DNA of 64,000 bases, from the NCBI RefSeq assembly GCF_018613795.1, contig NZ_JAGGPN010000035.1, positions 62,001-126,000 of the forward strand. The letters are read 5' to 3'. The notes beneath the pieces are model-generated. The model made no database searches. It saw only the letters and a program-made list of their open reading frames with translations, and was not told the DNA's origin. Made by a program: the position numbers and the translations under genes. Positions 17,222-25,984 of the stretch are shown here, one piece after another (position 1 is the first letter of the stretch; every line of letters starts with the position of its first letter). Source of the DNA: Arthrobacter sp. ISL-65. GTDB taxonomy: Bacteria; Actinomycetota; Actinomycetes; Actinomycetales; Micrococcaceae.

Positions 17222-17701
17222 ATGACCGCACCCGTGAAGCGCCTCGTGAGGGCGTTCCTCTGGGCGGGCGGACTGGCCGCGGTCCTGGCCGTCGTCGCCG
17301 GCATCCTGGGCATGCACGTAATCACCGGCAATCATTCGGTGCACTCCATGTCAGCCATGAGTGCGGGAACAGCCGGAACACTGCAGGCAATGCACACGGA
17401 CTCGGCCGCCGAAGGCCACTCTGATCACCTGGCGTCCGGTACGCAGGCAGTTCAGACAGCCCCTGGCCACGAGTTGGCCGGTGGATCCGTGGACCCGTGC
17501 TGCGGCAGCTGCACCGGCGTGCAGGCCGTGACGGTATCCTGCACGCCGTCGGCGAAGAGCGGTTCATTGGCCGCCCCGCTGCCAGGCACCACCGTGTTCG
17601 GCGCCATCCCCGGCGCGGCCGCGCCCGGTCCCGTGGCCGGTGGTTACTCATACCTCCCCGGAAGCCCTTCACCGGGCGACCTCTGCATCAGTCGGACGTA
17701 G
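17222..17701 (+). CDS. DUF6153 family membrane-anchored protein
   Basis: A 159-residue protein with one N-terminal membrane segment (FLWAGGLAAVLAVVAGILGM), a Met/His-rich middle (HSMSAMSAG, HGHSDH-like runs) and a CCGSC cluster near residue 93. Proteins of this type recur in actinobacterial copper loci and the Met/His/Cys content suits extracytoplasmic copper binding. Function is not established. Confidence 0.7.
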   Translation: MTAPVKRLVRAFLWAGGLAAVLAVVAGILGMHVITGNHSVHSMSAMSAGTAGTLQAMHTDSAAEGHSDHLASGTQAVQTAPGHELAGGSVDPCCGSCTGVQAVTVSCTPSAKSGSLAAPLPGTTVFGAIPGAAAPGPVAGGYSYLPGSPSPGDLCISRT

Positions 17702-17850
17702 AAAACACGCCACAGAACTCCGTGCCGGAGCCTCTCTCTGGCGCGAGCCCCTCGGGCCCACAGCGGCCCTTTCAGCGCACCCATGCGCTCTCGCGCCCCC
17801 TCCTTGCGGCGCCGCCGCGCCCTGACAAATTTTTGAAGGACCTGATTTTC

Positions 17851-18495
17851 ATGACCAAGAAGTTTCTGACCCTGTCCGCCGCGGCCGTCGCCGCGACCCT
17901 TGCCCTGGCTGGATGCTCCACCGGTTCAGGGACCGGCTCCGCCGGCACCTCGACACCCGGGATGGATCACGGCAACTCCAGTTCCGCGCCGGCCAGCAGC
18001 TCCCCTGCAGCGGCTGCCGAGCACAACGCCGCCGACGTCATGTTCGCCCAGATGATGATCCCCCACCACGCGCAGGCGGTGGAGATGAGCGAGATGATGC
18101 TGGCCAAGAAGGACGTCCCCGCGGAGGTGACCGCCCTGGCCACCAAGATCAAGGCCGCCCAGGGACCGGAAATCGAGACTATGACCGGATGGCTGACCAG
18201 CTGGAACGAACCTACGCAGGCACCCACCGGTCACGACATGTCCACCCACGGTGCCGGTGGCATGGGCGGCATGGTGAGCGACGCCGACATGAAGAAACTC
18301 GACGCAGCCCAGGGCACCGAAGCGGCAAAGCTCTTCCTGACCCAGATGATCGCCCACCACGAGGGCGCCATCGTGATGGCCAAAACCGAAACCACCGGGG
18401 GGAAGAACCCCGACGCCGTGAAACTCAGCAAGGACATCGTCACCGCCCAGGAGGCCGAAATCCAGGAAATGCAGGCACTGCTGGCCAAGCTCTGA
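17851..18495 (+). CDS. DUF305 lipoprotein
   Basis: The 214-residue protein has a lipoprotein signal with lipobox LALAGC and a duplicated DUF305 unit. Each copy has a HH motif: MIPHHAQAVEMSEMM and MIAHHEGAIVMAKTE. DUF305 proteins are ferritin-like-helix proteins often found with copper and mercury resistance genes, presumed to bind metal outside the membrane. ATG 17851 gives a proper signal sequence; the frame is open further upstream without one. Confidence 0.85.
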   Translation: MTKKFLTLSAAAVAATLALAGCSTGSGTGSAGTSTPGMDHGNSSSAPASSSPAAAAEHNAADVMFAQMMIPHHAQAVEMSEMMLAKKDVPAEVTALATKIKAAQGPEIETMTGWLTSWNEPTQAPTGHDMSTHGAGGMGGMVSDADMKKLDAAQGTEAAKLFLTQMIAHHEGAIVMAKTETTGGKNPDAVKLSKDIVTAQEAEIQEMQALLAKL

Positions 18496-18570
18496 TCTGG
18501 CCCCGCGTGATCCTTGGCCGGCATCGGAACGTCCCGGTGCCGGCCCGTTCCCCTGAAAGGTCCACGCCGC

Positions 18571-18890
18571 TCACACCTTCCGCAGCATCGCTTCCATCTC
18601 GTCGATCAGCCCGTCCACTCCGGGGGAAGCGGCAATCGCCGCCCCAATCCGCTGGCTGCCGGCTCGGTACCGGCCGTCGCCCAGGACCTTTTGCACGGCG
18701 TCGCGGATAGCCTCCGGCTTGGGCCGGCCGGTTTTGAGGTTAATCCCGACGCCGGCCCAGGCCACCCGGGCGGCTCCCTCGGGTTTGTCCTCGGTGTCCC
18801 CGGCGACCACGATGGGCACGCCGTTTTCCATGGCGTAATGCAGGCCGCCTTAGCCGCCGTTCGTGACGTAGACGTCTACCTTCGGTTCTA
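18571..18890 (-). pseudogene. Glycosyltransferase (MGT-type) C-terminal remnant
   Basis: The minus strand encodes the C-terminal third of a UDP-glycosyltransferase: VDVYVTNGG, stop, GGLHYAMENGVPIVVAGDTE and on to MEAMLRKV. In the family the donor-site motif reads NGGYGG; here the Tyr codon is TAA at about 18851. The 5' part is missing and the fragment runs into the end of the next gene, so this is a truncated, stopped pseudogene. Confidence 0.8.
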
Positions 18891-21383
18891 GCGGAAGATG
18901 TTGTAGCCGCTCCAGCCTGCGCCGACGATGGTCCGCGCGCCCCAGGTGCCCCTGCTGAAGGGGTAGCGGGCCAGGCGACCGTCAGTGAGACGGGTCATGA
19001 GCCCTGAGCTTCCCGTGGTGAATCCGGCCACGGCAGTGATGCTGTTGATGCCGTTCCACCCCGCGCCCACCGTGGGCCTGGATTCGGAGACGAAGCCGCC
19101 GGTTCCGGTGGAGCGGTACAGCAGCATCCTGCCGTCGCTGCGTTTGGCCAGGAGGTCCTGGGTCCCGTTCTGGTCGAAGTCGGTCATGGTGAGGTAGAGG
19201 CCTCGCCAGCCGAGCCCGGTCCTGATTCGGGGGGACAGCGATGATCCCGCGCTGTTGCCGTAGTACCAGAGCGTCCCGGCGGCGTCGTAGGCAAGGATTC
19301 CCGGGTACTTGTCGGTCTTGCGCCAGCGGCCGACGGTGACGTGGTAGCTGCCCCAGCCGTTGCCGATGGTCCGGGCGGCGACGAATCCACCGCCGGGTCT
19401 TCCGGCGTAGTAGCTTAGCCGGCCGTCCTGCCACTGCGCGATGACATCGAAAACACCATCGCTGTTCCAATCCGCTACGAACCCTTTGGCCAGGGTCGAC
19501 CAGCCGGTGCCGATCTTTTCCCGGGGCTGGAACCCGCCGCGACCGGATGCCGGGTAGTTCCACAGCACGCCATCGGGACCAGCCGCCACGACGTCCGCGG
19601 CACTGCGGATCGACGGCCCGGAGGTGGGCGGACTGGCAGCTGTGAAGGTCCAGGTCTTGTCCGACGCCAACGCGTTGCCGTCAACATCTTTCACCCCATC
19701 GGAACCGCCATCGATCGACACCGTGTACGTCCTACCCACCGCCAGATTCGCACCGGGGTTCAACGTCGCAACCCCGTCCGTGCTGCTGTACGACACAGCG
19801 GCCGGCACCGTCGTCGCTCCGTCTTCCAACGTGAACGTGCTCGACGTGACCGTCGACGGATCCATCGCCTCGGAGAACGTTCCCGTTACATTGGCCGTCG
19901 TCGCCACACCAGGTGCACCAGCAGCCGGGGACGTACCCGTCACCGTCGGAGCCGTGGTGTCAGTACCGCCACCGCCGCCGGTGGAGTCGTAGTAGTGCCA
20001 GTACCGGCTTGTGGCGTTCACATCGGCGAGCACCAGCAGGCCGCTGTTGGCCGTGCCCGAAGCATTACTGTTGAGGTTCTGCTTCGTCGACGTCACGTTG
20101 TGCATGTACTGGTCGGCGTCGACGATACGGGCCGTCTTCGTGGTGGTGAAGCTGATGTTGCTCAGCGACGTGGACTTCTCGTAGACCGCACCACCCGAGC
20201 TGGTGCAGACACCGGCGTTCGTCGTGCCACTCGGCTTCGGATAAGTGGCGAAGGTGCGCAGCCTCTGCGCAAACTCGTCAATCATGACGATCACACGGTT
20301 CGGGCACTCCGACACGGTCGCGATCGTGTGCGCCGACCATGTTGATGTCGTGGCATTCAATACCAACAGCTGGATCAGCGGCAGGGACGCCGACGTGTTT
20401 GATGTCTTAGTTGCGGCGAAGACCTGGCCACCCGTGGAGTCCAGCCACTTCAGGTTCATGTGGTCATCACCGCTGCGCAGCCCCTTCACCGCCGCCACAG
20501 GAGTGGTCCAGGTGGTGTTGGACGCCCCATCGACGTGGAAGCTCCAGTACATGCCGTCGGTGGCGTCACCGACCTGCCGGCTCCACATCACACCCATCTT
20601 GCCGTTGCCGGCTCCGCCGAACGCGATCACAGCCGAGGTGTCGTCCACAGACACGTTGCTCAACGACGCAGGATGCGCGAACGGCGTTCCCCACGTTATG
20701 CCATCCGTGTCAGTGACGTTCAGAAAGATCCGGTTCCCCTGCTGCCAGGTGGCCCACACCCGACCAGTCGAGTCCTTGTCGATGGACATGGTCTCCACCT
20801 TGTTGTTGTGGATTCGTTCAGAAGTCAGCAGCGTGTACGTCTTCGTACCCGAGTCGTAGCTGTAACGCCGCATCGTAGACGGGAAGTTCGGCTCAAACGG
20901 CAGACCGTCATTAACGAACCGATAGCTCGCCACAAACAGCGTCGTCCCGTCCCACATCACATCGTGATGAGTGTTCGCCCGCGTCTCCGTCGCCACACCC
21001 GTGTTGACCCACGAACTGGTCGCGGCATTGAACCGGAAGATATGGAAATCCGAGCTGGCAGTGTCCCACAGGTTCCCCCACCAGATCCCGTCGTTGAACC
21101 ACAACGCATTCGTCTGCCGCTTCGTACCCGTCGGCGTCCCCGTCCCCGAATGCGAGAAATCCTCAACCCCAACATCACCTGCAGCGGCCGACGCCGTCAC
21201 CGGCACCACCAGGACACCCAGCGTAAGCAGCAGCGCTGTCAGCAGCGCATGGAGCCACAGGCTCCGCGACCCGCGGAGCCTGCCTCTGCCAGGCCCGCCC
21301 CTGTGAAAAGTTGTCTTGCCCAGCAATGTTGCTTCCCGGAGTTGAACGTCGGCCTGTATAGGGATGCTCACTAGCCTCACCAC
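18888..21383 (-). CDS. Large exported protein with Ig-like domain and FG-GAP/VCBS-like C-terminus
   Basis: The 831-residue product has a long N-terminus with a signal segment ending near ASAAAGD (residues 44-70). A beta-rich propeller-like region spans 75-465, a Gly-rich linker lies at about 470, and a bacterial Ig-like (Big_5/SbsA) domain follows (TAPTVTGTSPAAGAPGV to TWTFTAA). Then come at least five Asp-containing repeats (ADWNSDGVFDVIAQWQDGRL; TDFDQNGTQDLLAKRSDGRM). This is a cell-surface or secreted protein, possibly sugar- or calcium-binding. Its reduced GC and repeat content suggest transfer. It overlaps a decayed glycosyltransferase at its 3' end. Confidence 0.75.
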   Translation of the reverse strand: MVRLVSIPIQADVQLREATLLGKTTFHRGGPGRGRLRGSRSLWLHALLTALLLTLGVLVVPVTASAAAGDVGVEDFSHSGTGTPTGTKRQTNALWFNDGIWWGNLWDTASSDFHIFRFNAATSSWVNTGVATETRANTHHDVMWDGTTLFVASYRFVNDGLPFEPNFPSTMRRYSYDSGTKTYTLLTSERIHNNKVETMSIDKDSTGRVWATWQQGNRIFLNVTDTDGITWGTPFAHPASLSNVSVDDTSAVIAFGGAGNGKMGVMWSRQVGDATDGMYWSFHVDGASNTTWTTPVAAVKGLRSGDDHMNLKWLDSTGGQVFAATKTSNTSASLPLIQLLVLNATTSTWSAHTIATVSECPNRVIVMIDEFAQRLRTFATYPKPSGTTNAGVCTSSGGAVYEKSTSLSNISFTTTKTARIVDADQYMHNVTSTKQNLNSNASGTANSGLLVLADVNATSRYWHYYDSTGGGGGTDTTAPTVTGTSPAAGAPGVATTANVTGTFSEAMDPSTVTSSTFTLEDGATTVPAAVSYSSTDGVATLNPGANLAVGRTYTVSIDGGSDGVKDVDGNALASDKTWTFTAASPPTSGPSIRSAADVVAAGPDGVLWNYPASGRGGFQPREKIGTGWSTLAKGFVADWNSDGVFDVIAQWQDGRLSYYAGRPGGGFVAARTIGNGWGSYHVTVGRWRKTDKYPGILAYDAAGTLWYYGNSAGSSLSPRIRTGLGWRGLYLTMTDFDQNGTQDLLAKRSDGRMLLYRSTGTGGFVSESRPTVGAGWNGINSITAVAGFTTGSSGLMTRLTDGRLARYPFSRGTWGARTIVGAGWSGYNIFR

Positions 21384-21593
21384 TCATCGAAGTTGTCTGC
21401 CTATGCCAGTTCCGAGCAACCCTCCGGGCTGAATCGGAGACATCGAAGCGCCTGCCACTGCGGTCCTGGCAACCTGGGTGCACTCCCCCCGCGGAACATA
21501 TTCGCTTGGGCAACTTGTAAAAAGCTTGGGTTTTGAAGCGGCCCCAGTTTTAGGGGTTTGAAATTGTTGGAAACTGGCTAGCCGTAATGCCAC

Positions 21594-21730
21594 CTACATG
21601 ACGCCCTTTCCGGTCAGGGCTTGGGTGAGGCGGATGGAGTCACCGGTGGTTTGGCAGACGTGGGCGTGGTGCAGCAGCCGGTCCACGGTCGCGGTGGCCT
21701 CGTCGGCCCCGGCGATCTTCACGTTGATCC
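21594..21730 (-). mobile_element. IS21-type istB 3' fragment
   Basis: The minus strand encodes ATVDRLLHHAHVCQTTGDS and RLTQALTGKGVM then a stop, which matches the C-terminal end of actinobacterial IstB helper ATPases. Nothing upstream continues the ATPase, and no terminal repeats are evident, so it is a scrap of an old insertion. The rest of 21384-21992 holds the upstream region of the Ig-like gene and no convincing gene. Confidence 0.55.
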
Positions 21731-21992
21731 GTCCGGCCGCGGTGGACTGGCGCTCCGCCGGACCCCCCGCCATCGCCAAGGCCTACACCGCCGAACTCCC
21801 CGACTGGTTCCAGTTCGCCGCAGAACCGAAGGACTGCACGCCGGCGCCGCGACGTGCATGCGCCGCGGTACCTGCCCGCGGGTGGTACCTTAAGTCACCG
21901 CCACAATTGGCCGGTTCATTAACTGTTTGGCGCCTGCCGCGTACTCCGACGTGCGCTGCCGGCTGTCCGTGCATTGGGAAGCTGGGGCTTGT

Positions 21993-22904
21993 ATGCGCAT
22001 TTGGAAGAAACTACGCGCCGGCGGCGGTGCCGCCGTCGTTCTGGCCATGGCTGCGGTGCTGGCCCTGACAGCGGCCGTCCCGGCCGGCGCGGTCACCGGT
22101 GACTATGCCGAGGACAACGAGCACCCCTTCGTGGGGCTGGTTGTTTTCTACGGACCCGACGGCGCGTTCCACCACAGGTGCTCGGGCTCCCTGCTGATGC
22201 CCACCGTGTTACTGACCGCAGGGCACTGCACCGCCGGCGCTTCCTCGGCCCGGGTCTACTTCCAGCAGGACGCCGGCGCGGACTGGAGCCCTGAAACCGG
22301 AACGGATCCGGACACCGGCTACCCGGGTGCCTGCGCGGACGGAACGCTGGGAACGGAGTGCGCGGAGTCGCACGAGCTGTACAACTACGGCTACACCAGC
22401 ATGGCCGCAGTCCCGGAAACCAAGGACGTCGGCCTGGTGATCCTGGAGCAGCCCATCATGCTCAAGGAGTACGCGCGCCTCGCGGCACCGGGGACCCTGG
22501 ACGCGCTGGCCACCAGGCGCGGACAGCAGGAAACAACCTTCACCGTGAGCGGCTACGGAATCTCCGAAGCCAACCCGGTTTCCGACACCTCGTTCAGGGA
22601 ACGGCTCATGGCCGAGTCCAAACTGACGAACCTCACCAGCGCGAGCGCCGACGGCTACAACGTCCAGACCAACGGCAACGGCAAGGGCCGCGGCGGCACC
22701 TGCACTGCCGACTCCGGCGGGCCGCTGTTCTACGGGACCGCAGAGTCCAACACCATCGCCGGCATCACCTCGTTCAATCACAACCGCTACTGCAAGGGAA
22801 CGAACTTCTCCTACCGCACCGACCGGCAGGACGTGATCGACTGGATCAGAGCCAACACGACCGAAAGCGAGTTCGCCCAGATCGTTTTCGCACCCGCCGT
22901 CTGA
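21993..22904 (+). CDS. Secreted trypsin-like serine protease (S1)
   Basis: The 303-residue protein has a signal peptide (LAMAAVLALTAAVPAGAVTG) and the S1 triad: His in LLTAGHC, Asp in TKDVGLVIL, Ser in CTADSGGPLF. Cys residues around the His and Ser sites suit the usual disulfides. ATG 21993 gives the signal peptide; earlier ATG at 21927 gives an unlikely extension. It is probably an extracellular peptidase; the substrate is unknown. Confidence 0.85.
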   Translation: MRIWKKLRAGGGAAVVLAMAAVLALTAAVPAGAVTGDYAEDNEHPFVGLVVFYGPDGAFHHRCSGSLLMPTVLLTAGHCTAGASSARVYFQQDAGADWSPETGTDPDTGYPGACADGTLGTECAESHELYNYGYTSMAAVPETKDVGLVILEQPIMLKEYARLAAPGTLDALATRRGQQETTFTVSGYGISEANPVSDTSFRERLMAESKLTNLTSASADGYNVQTNGNGKGRGGTCTADSGGPLFYGTAESNTIAGITSFNHNRYCKGTNFSYRTDRQDVIDWIRANTTESEFAQIVFAPAV

Positions 22905-22963
22905 CGCTTCGCGAGCAAAATCGGAGGGCATCCGCCTGCCGGCCCTCCGCCGTCGTACGCTTC

Positions 22964-22989
22964 CGACGGCGGGTGGCCGCCCGCCGTCG
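22964..22989. terminator. Bidirectional hairpin between convergent genes
   Basis: CGACGGCGGG and CCCGCCGTCG form a perfect 10-bp stem with a 6-base loop between the protease and the convergent response regulator. There is no T-run, so this is a terminator by position and structure only. Confidence 0.5.
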
Positions 22990-23044
22990 AACGCTCACCT
23001 TCTCGAGCCCGGTTTCCGGGCGTCTTCGCCTGGAATTCCACGTA

Positions 23045-23794
23045 TCAGCGAGGCGTCATCCTGTAGCCAAAACCGCGCGCCGTTTCGATCCAGCGCGGGT
23101 TCGCCCTTGATTCCCCTAATTTCCTGCGAAGGTTACCGATGTGGTTGGGCACGATCCGGGAAGCTCCGTCATCTCTGTAGGCTCCGGCTGCCGTCGTGAT
23201 GTGGCCCTGAAGGATTCCCGCGAGGTCGGCCCCAGTCCGCACGGTGCGTCCGCCTTCCATCAGGGCACGCAGAAGGTCGAATTCGGAGGGCGTCAGGGCT
23301 ATCTCAACGCCGTCAGCCTCAACTCTCCTGGTCTGGGGGCTCAGACGTAGTCCATTGTGTTCGAGGATGGTCAGGCCGGCAGCCTGCGTACCAGCGCGTG
23401 GCCAGGAAGCCTCGTTGTCGGGTTTGCGGGGTCTGCGCATCAGCGCCTTCACCCGATGTTTCAGTTCGCGCGGCCGGAAAGGCTTCGTCACATATTCGTC
23501 TGCGCCGGATTCCAGGCCCATGAGCATATCGATCTCTCGCGACCTGGCCGTGACCATGAGGATACGGGTATCGCTGAACACCCGAATCTGACGCGCAACT
23601 TCGAAACCATCAATATCCGGCAGGCCAAGGTCGAGCGTGACGAGTTCGGGGCGCAGCGACCGAACGGCTTCGACCGCGTCCGCTCCACGTTCGCAGGCGT
23701 GAACCGCGAAGCCGCTCTGGCTGAGGATTAAGGTGATGATGCCACGGGTTTCGGCTTCGTCCTCAATTACCACCGCCGTTTGCACCCTGTTCAC
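23045..23794 (-). CDS. OmpR/PhoB-family response regulator
   Basis: A 249-residue protein starting at GTG 23794 after AGAAGG. The receiver domain (residues 5-115) has EDEAE, TLDLGLPDIDG, VTARSR and KPFRPRELKH. The winged-helix output domain follows (LTPSEFDLLRALM, ETARGFGYRM). No sensor kinase is adjacent; an Hpt-like gene lies divergently 257 bases away. The receiver is closely similar to the single-domain receivers at 6278 and 60961. Confidence 0.88.
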   Translation of the reverse strand: MNRVQTAVVIEDEAETRGIITLILSQSGFAVHACERGADAVEAVRSLRPELVTLDLGLPDIDGFEVARQIRVFSDTRILMVTARSREIDMLMGLESGADEYVTKPFRPRELKHRVKALMRRPRKPDNEASWPRAGTQAAGLTILEHNGLRLSPQTRRVEADGVEIALTPSEFDLLRALMEGGRTVRTGADLAGILQGHITTAAGAYRDDGASRIVPNHIGNLRRKLGESRANPRWIETARGFGYRMTPR

Positions 23795-24051
23795 GTACCC
23801 TTCTGTGAGTTGCCTCGAGCACGCTAGCACCCCGCCGGAAGGTCAGGGGTGCCAATTTCACCGTCTTGACGCAATCTTGAGTAAAAACAAAACAGTTCTT
23901 GATTTACGGCGGGAAACGTTGAGTGAGCCGCTGCCGCACGCAATCGATTTGGTGAGTACCACCCGAAAAAGTTCGCTTCTCGGGCGCGGCAACCTCGAGT
24001 AAATGATGCCCCTGCTGCATCTATTGGTCCGCATCATGGAAAAGAAAAAAT

Positions 24052-24420
24052 ATGAGTGAAGAATTGTTTGCCGTGCTGGATCCGAATCCGCTCTTGTGCC
24101 TAGTTGAGGATGCCGGAGCGGAAGTAGCGGAGGGCTTCTTCCGAACATATCTGCAGATGCTTCCCGTGCGCACGGCCAAGCTCACCCGCGCCCTCTTGGG
24201 CGGGAACCAGGAAGCAGCCCTCGATGCCGTGCTTAGCCTGAAATCGACGTCACGTATGGCTGGTGCGGTGCGGTTGGCACGGCTATGTGCGGAGCTTGAG
24301 GGAAAAGTAAGAGCTGGCAGCGTCGTCTGCAGATCCGCAGAATCCAGTTTGCTTGAGCAGCAACGGCTGATCATGGAGTACGCCGGCGCCCAGGTCCGCG
24401 TGCCGGTAGCCACTCCCTAA
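24052..24420 (+). CDS. Hpt-like protein lacking the phosphoacceptor histidine
   Basis: A 122-residue four-helix-bundle-type protein. The core reads LSLKSTSRMAGAVRLARLC, which aligns with Hpt motif H-x-L-K-S/G-x-x-x-x-x-G-A; the phosphorylatable His position is Leu61. A codon change CAT to CTT would be enough. It is adjacent to and divergent from a response regulator, so it may have become a docking or decoy protein in the same signalling network. The alternative is a recent loss-of-function allele. Confidence 0.65.
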   Translation: MSEELFAVLDPNPLLCLVEDAGAEVAEGFFRTYLQMLPVRTAKLTRALLGGNQEAALDAVLSLKSTSRMAGAVRLARLCAELEGKVRAGSVVCRSAESSLLEQQRLIMEYAGAQVRVPVATP

Positions 24421-24679
24421 ACCATTTACGTTTTTGGTTTGGCGGCGCATAGCGAGGGAATCACATTTTACCGTGCGCTAAATCACACTTCCTTGCAAAT
24501 CAATACCGATGCTGAATCCTTGATCTTTTCTTGAGCCTTTCCGTAACTCTTCCTGCGTTTTGCGATGGAAATGTTCACTCCATGCAACTCACAAACTACA
24601 GCACCTCATACGCTATTTTTATAATGAGCCTCACAAATAGACAGCCTGCCTCTATCAAGTTCAACAGGGTCATTTGCAG

Positions 24680-25765
24680 ATGACGGGCCGAAGGAGACAC
24701 CGCGCGCAAGGGGGCGTGGTAACCGTACTGGTTCCGGCTCACAATGAAGCCGCCGGAATAGCAGAGACGCTCAGGTCGCTGCGGAGTCAGAGCTACCGCC
24801 CTGACCGGGTCATCGTCATCGCTGATAACTGTACGGACCTGACAGAGGACATCGCCTTGGCTGAAGGGGCCGAGATCATGAGGACAACTGGCAATCAGGA
24901 TAAGAAGGCGGGCGCGTTGAACTTTGCGCTCGACCGCATGTTGCCCGATACCGCACCCGAGGACCTGATCCTGGTTCAGGACGCAGACTCTCAACTCGCC
25001 CACGACTTCATCGAACGGGCCGTCTCCCACCTGAGGGCCGACGATCTCCTTGGCGCCGTGGGAGGCATCTTCCAAGGTGCGCCCGGGTCAGGTTTCGTCG
25101 GTCACTTGCAGCGCAACGAGTACGCCCGCTACGCCCGGGACGTCAAACGGCTGCATGGCAAATGCCTGGTGGTCACAGGAACAGCTGCCCTGTTCAGGGC
25201 CCGGACCCTTGTCGATGTCATGAGCTCCAGGCTCGCCGGATCACTTCCGCCGGGCAATGGCCGCGGCGGGGTGTACGACACCTCAGTCCTGACCGAAGAC
25301 AACGAACTCTCCTTCGCCCTGCTGACCCTTGGCTACAGGATCAAGTCTCCCGCGGACTGCACACTCGTCACCGAGGTCATGCCCTCATGGCGGGAGTTGT
25401 GGGCCCAGCGGCTGAGGTGGAAACGCGGGGCGGTGGAGAACTGCGTCCAGTACGGCTGGACTGCGGTGACCAGGCCCTACTGGGGGCGCCAGGCCCTCTC
25501 CATGTCGGGCGTGCTGATCACGGCGCTCTACTTTGGCACGATCGCCTTTGCACTGGCCACGGGAAACGGGCTGCACGTACATCCGTTCTGGCTCGCCGTG
25601 ACCGGTGTCTTCGTGATCGAGCGCGTCGTGACCGTGCGCTACCGGGGATGGAAATACATGCTCGCCGCCGCCACGATGTACGAAATGGTGATCGACCTGT
25701 TCCTGCAGGCGGTCCACGCGAAGGCCTACAGTGATGCGCTCTTCAAGAAAAAGAAAGTCTGGTAA
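24680..25765 (+). CDS. Family 2 processive glycosyltransferase, membrane-bound
   Basis: The 361-residue protein has a GT-A fold opening VTVLVPAHNEAAGIAETLRS, UDP-sugar DxD in LVQDADSQL, acceptor-site TEDNELSF and the processivity motif QRLRW. Two or three C-terminal membrane spans follow. This pattern is that of hyaluronan/chitin/cellulose-type synthases. ATG 24680 is chosen, with TTG 24674 as an alternative; the AT-rich 250-base upstream gap probably holds the promoter. The short gene at 25773 follows after 7 bases. Confidence 0.85.
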   Translation: MTGRRRHRAQGGVVTVLVPAHNEAAGIAETLRSLRSQSYRPDRVIVIADNCTDLTEDIALAEGAEIMRTTGNQDKKAGALNFALDRMLPDTAPEDLILVQDADSQLAHDFIERAVSHLRADDLLGAVGGIFQGAPGSGFVGHLQRNEYARYARDVKRLHGKCLVVTGTAALFRARTLVDVMSSRLAGSLPPGNGRGGVYDTSVLTEDNELSFALLTLGYRIKSPADCTLVTEVMPSWRELWAQRLRWKRGAVENCVQYGWTAVTRPYWGRQALSMSGVLITALYFGTIAFALATGNGLHVHPFWLAVTGVFVIERVVTVRYRGWKYMLAAATMYEMVIDLFLQAVHAKAYSDALFKKKKVW

Positions 25766-25772
25766 CACACAT

Positions 25773-25946
25773 ATGTACAACAACTTGGCAGCACCCGCCG
25801 CAGCAGGTATCGGGGGCAGCGCCCTGGCATTCACAGGCGCCGGAGACGCGCTTTGGCTGGGGCTGGCCGCCTTCGCAATGGTGGCACTGGGGACGGCAAT
25901 CAAGCGTATTGTCCCGGCCCGGCGGGAAGCCGGCCCGAAGGGCTGA
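25773..25946 (+). CDS. 57-residue LPXTG-like sorting-signal protein
   Basis: MYNNLAAPAAAGIGGSALAF opens the protein, then the pentapeptide LAFTG, a hydrophobic stretch (LWLGLAAFAMVALGTAI) and a basic tail (KRIVPARREAG). This is a complete cell-wall-sorting-type C-terminus with almost nothing before it and no signal peptide. It begins 7 bases after the glycosyltransferase stop, so the two are likely co-translated. A small accessory membrane subunit of the synthase is possible. Confidence 0.65.
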   Translation: MYNNLAAPAAAGIGGSALAFTGAGDALWLGLAAFAMVALGTAIKRIVPARREAGPKG

Positions 25947-25984
25947 ACTCCTGCCCCGGGATCGCCACTACCGGCTCTTCACAT

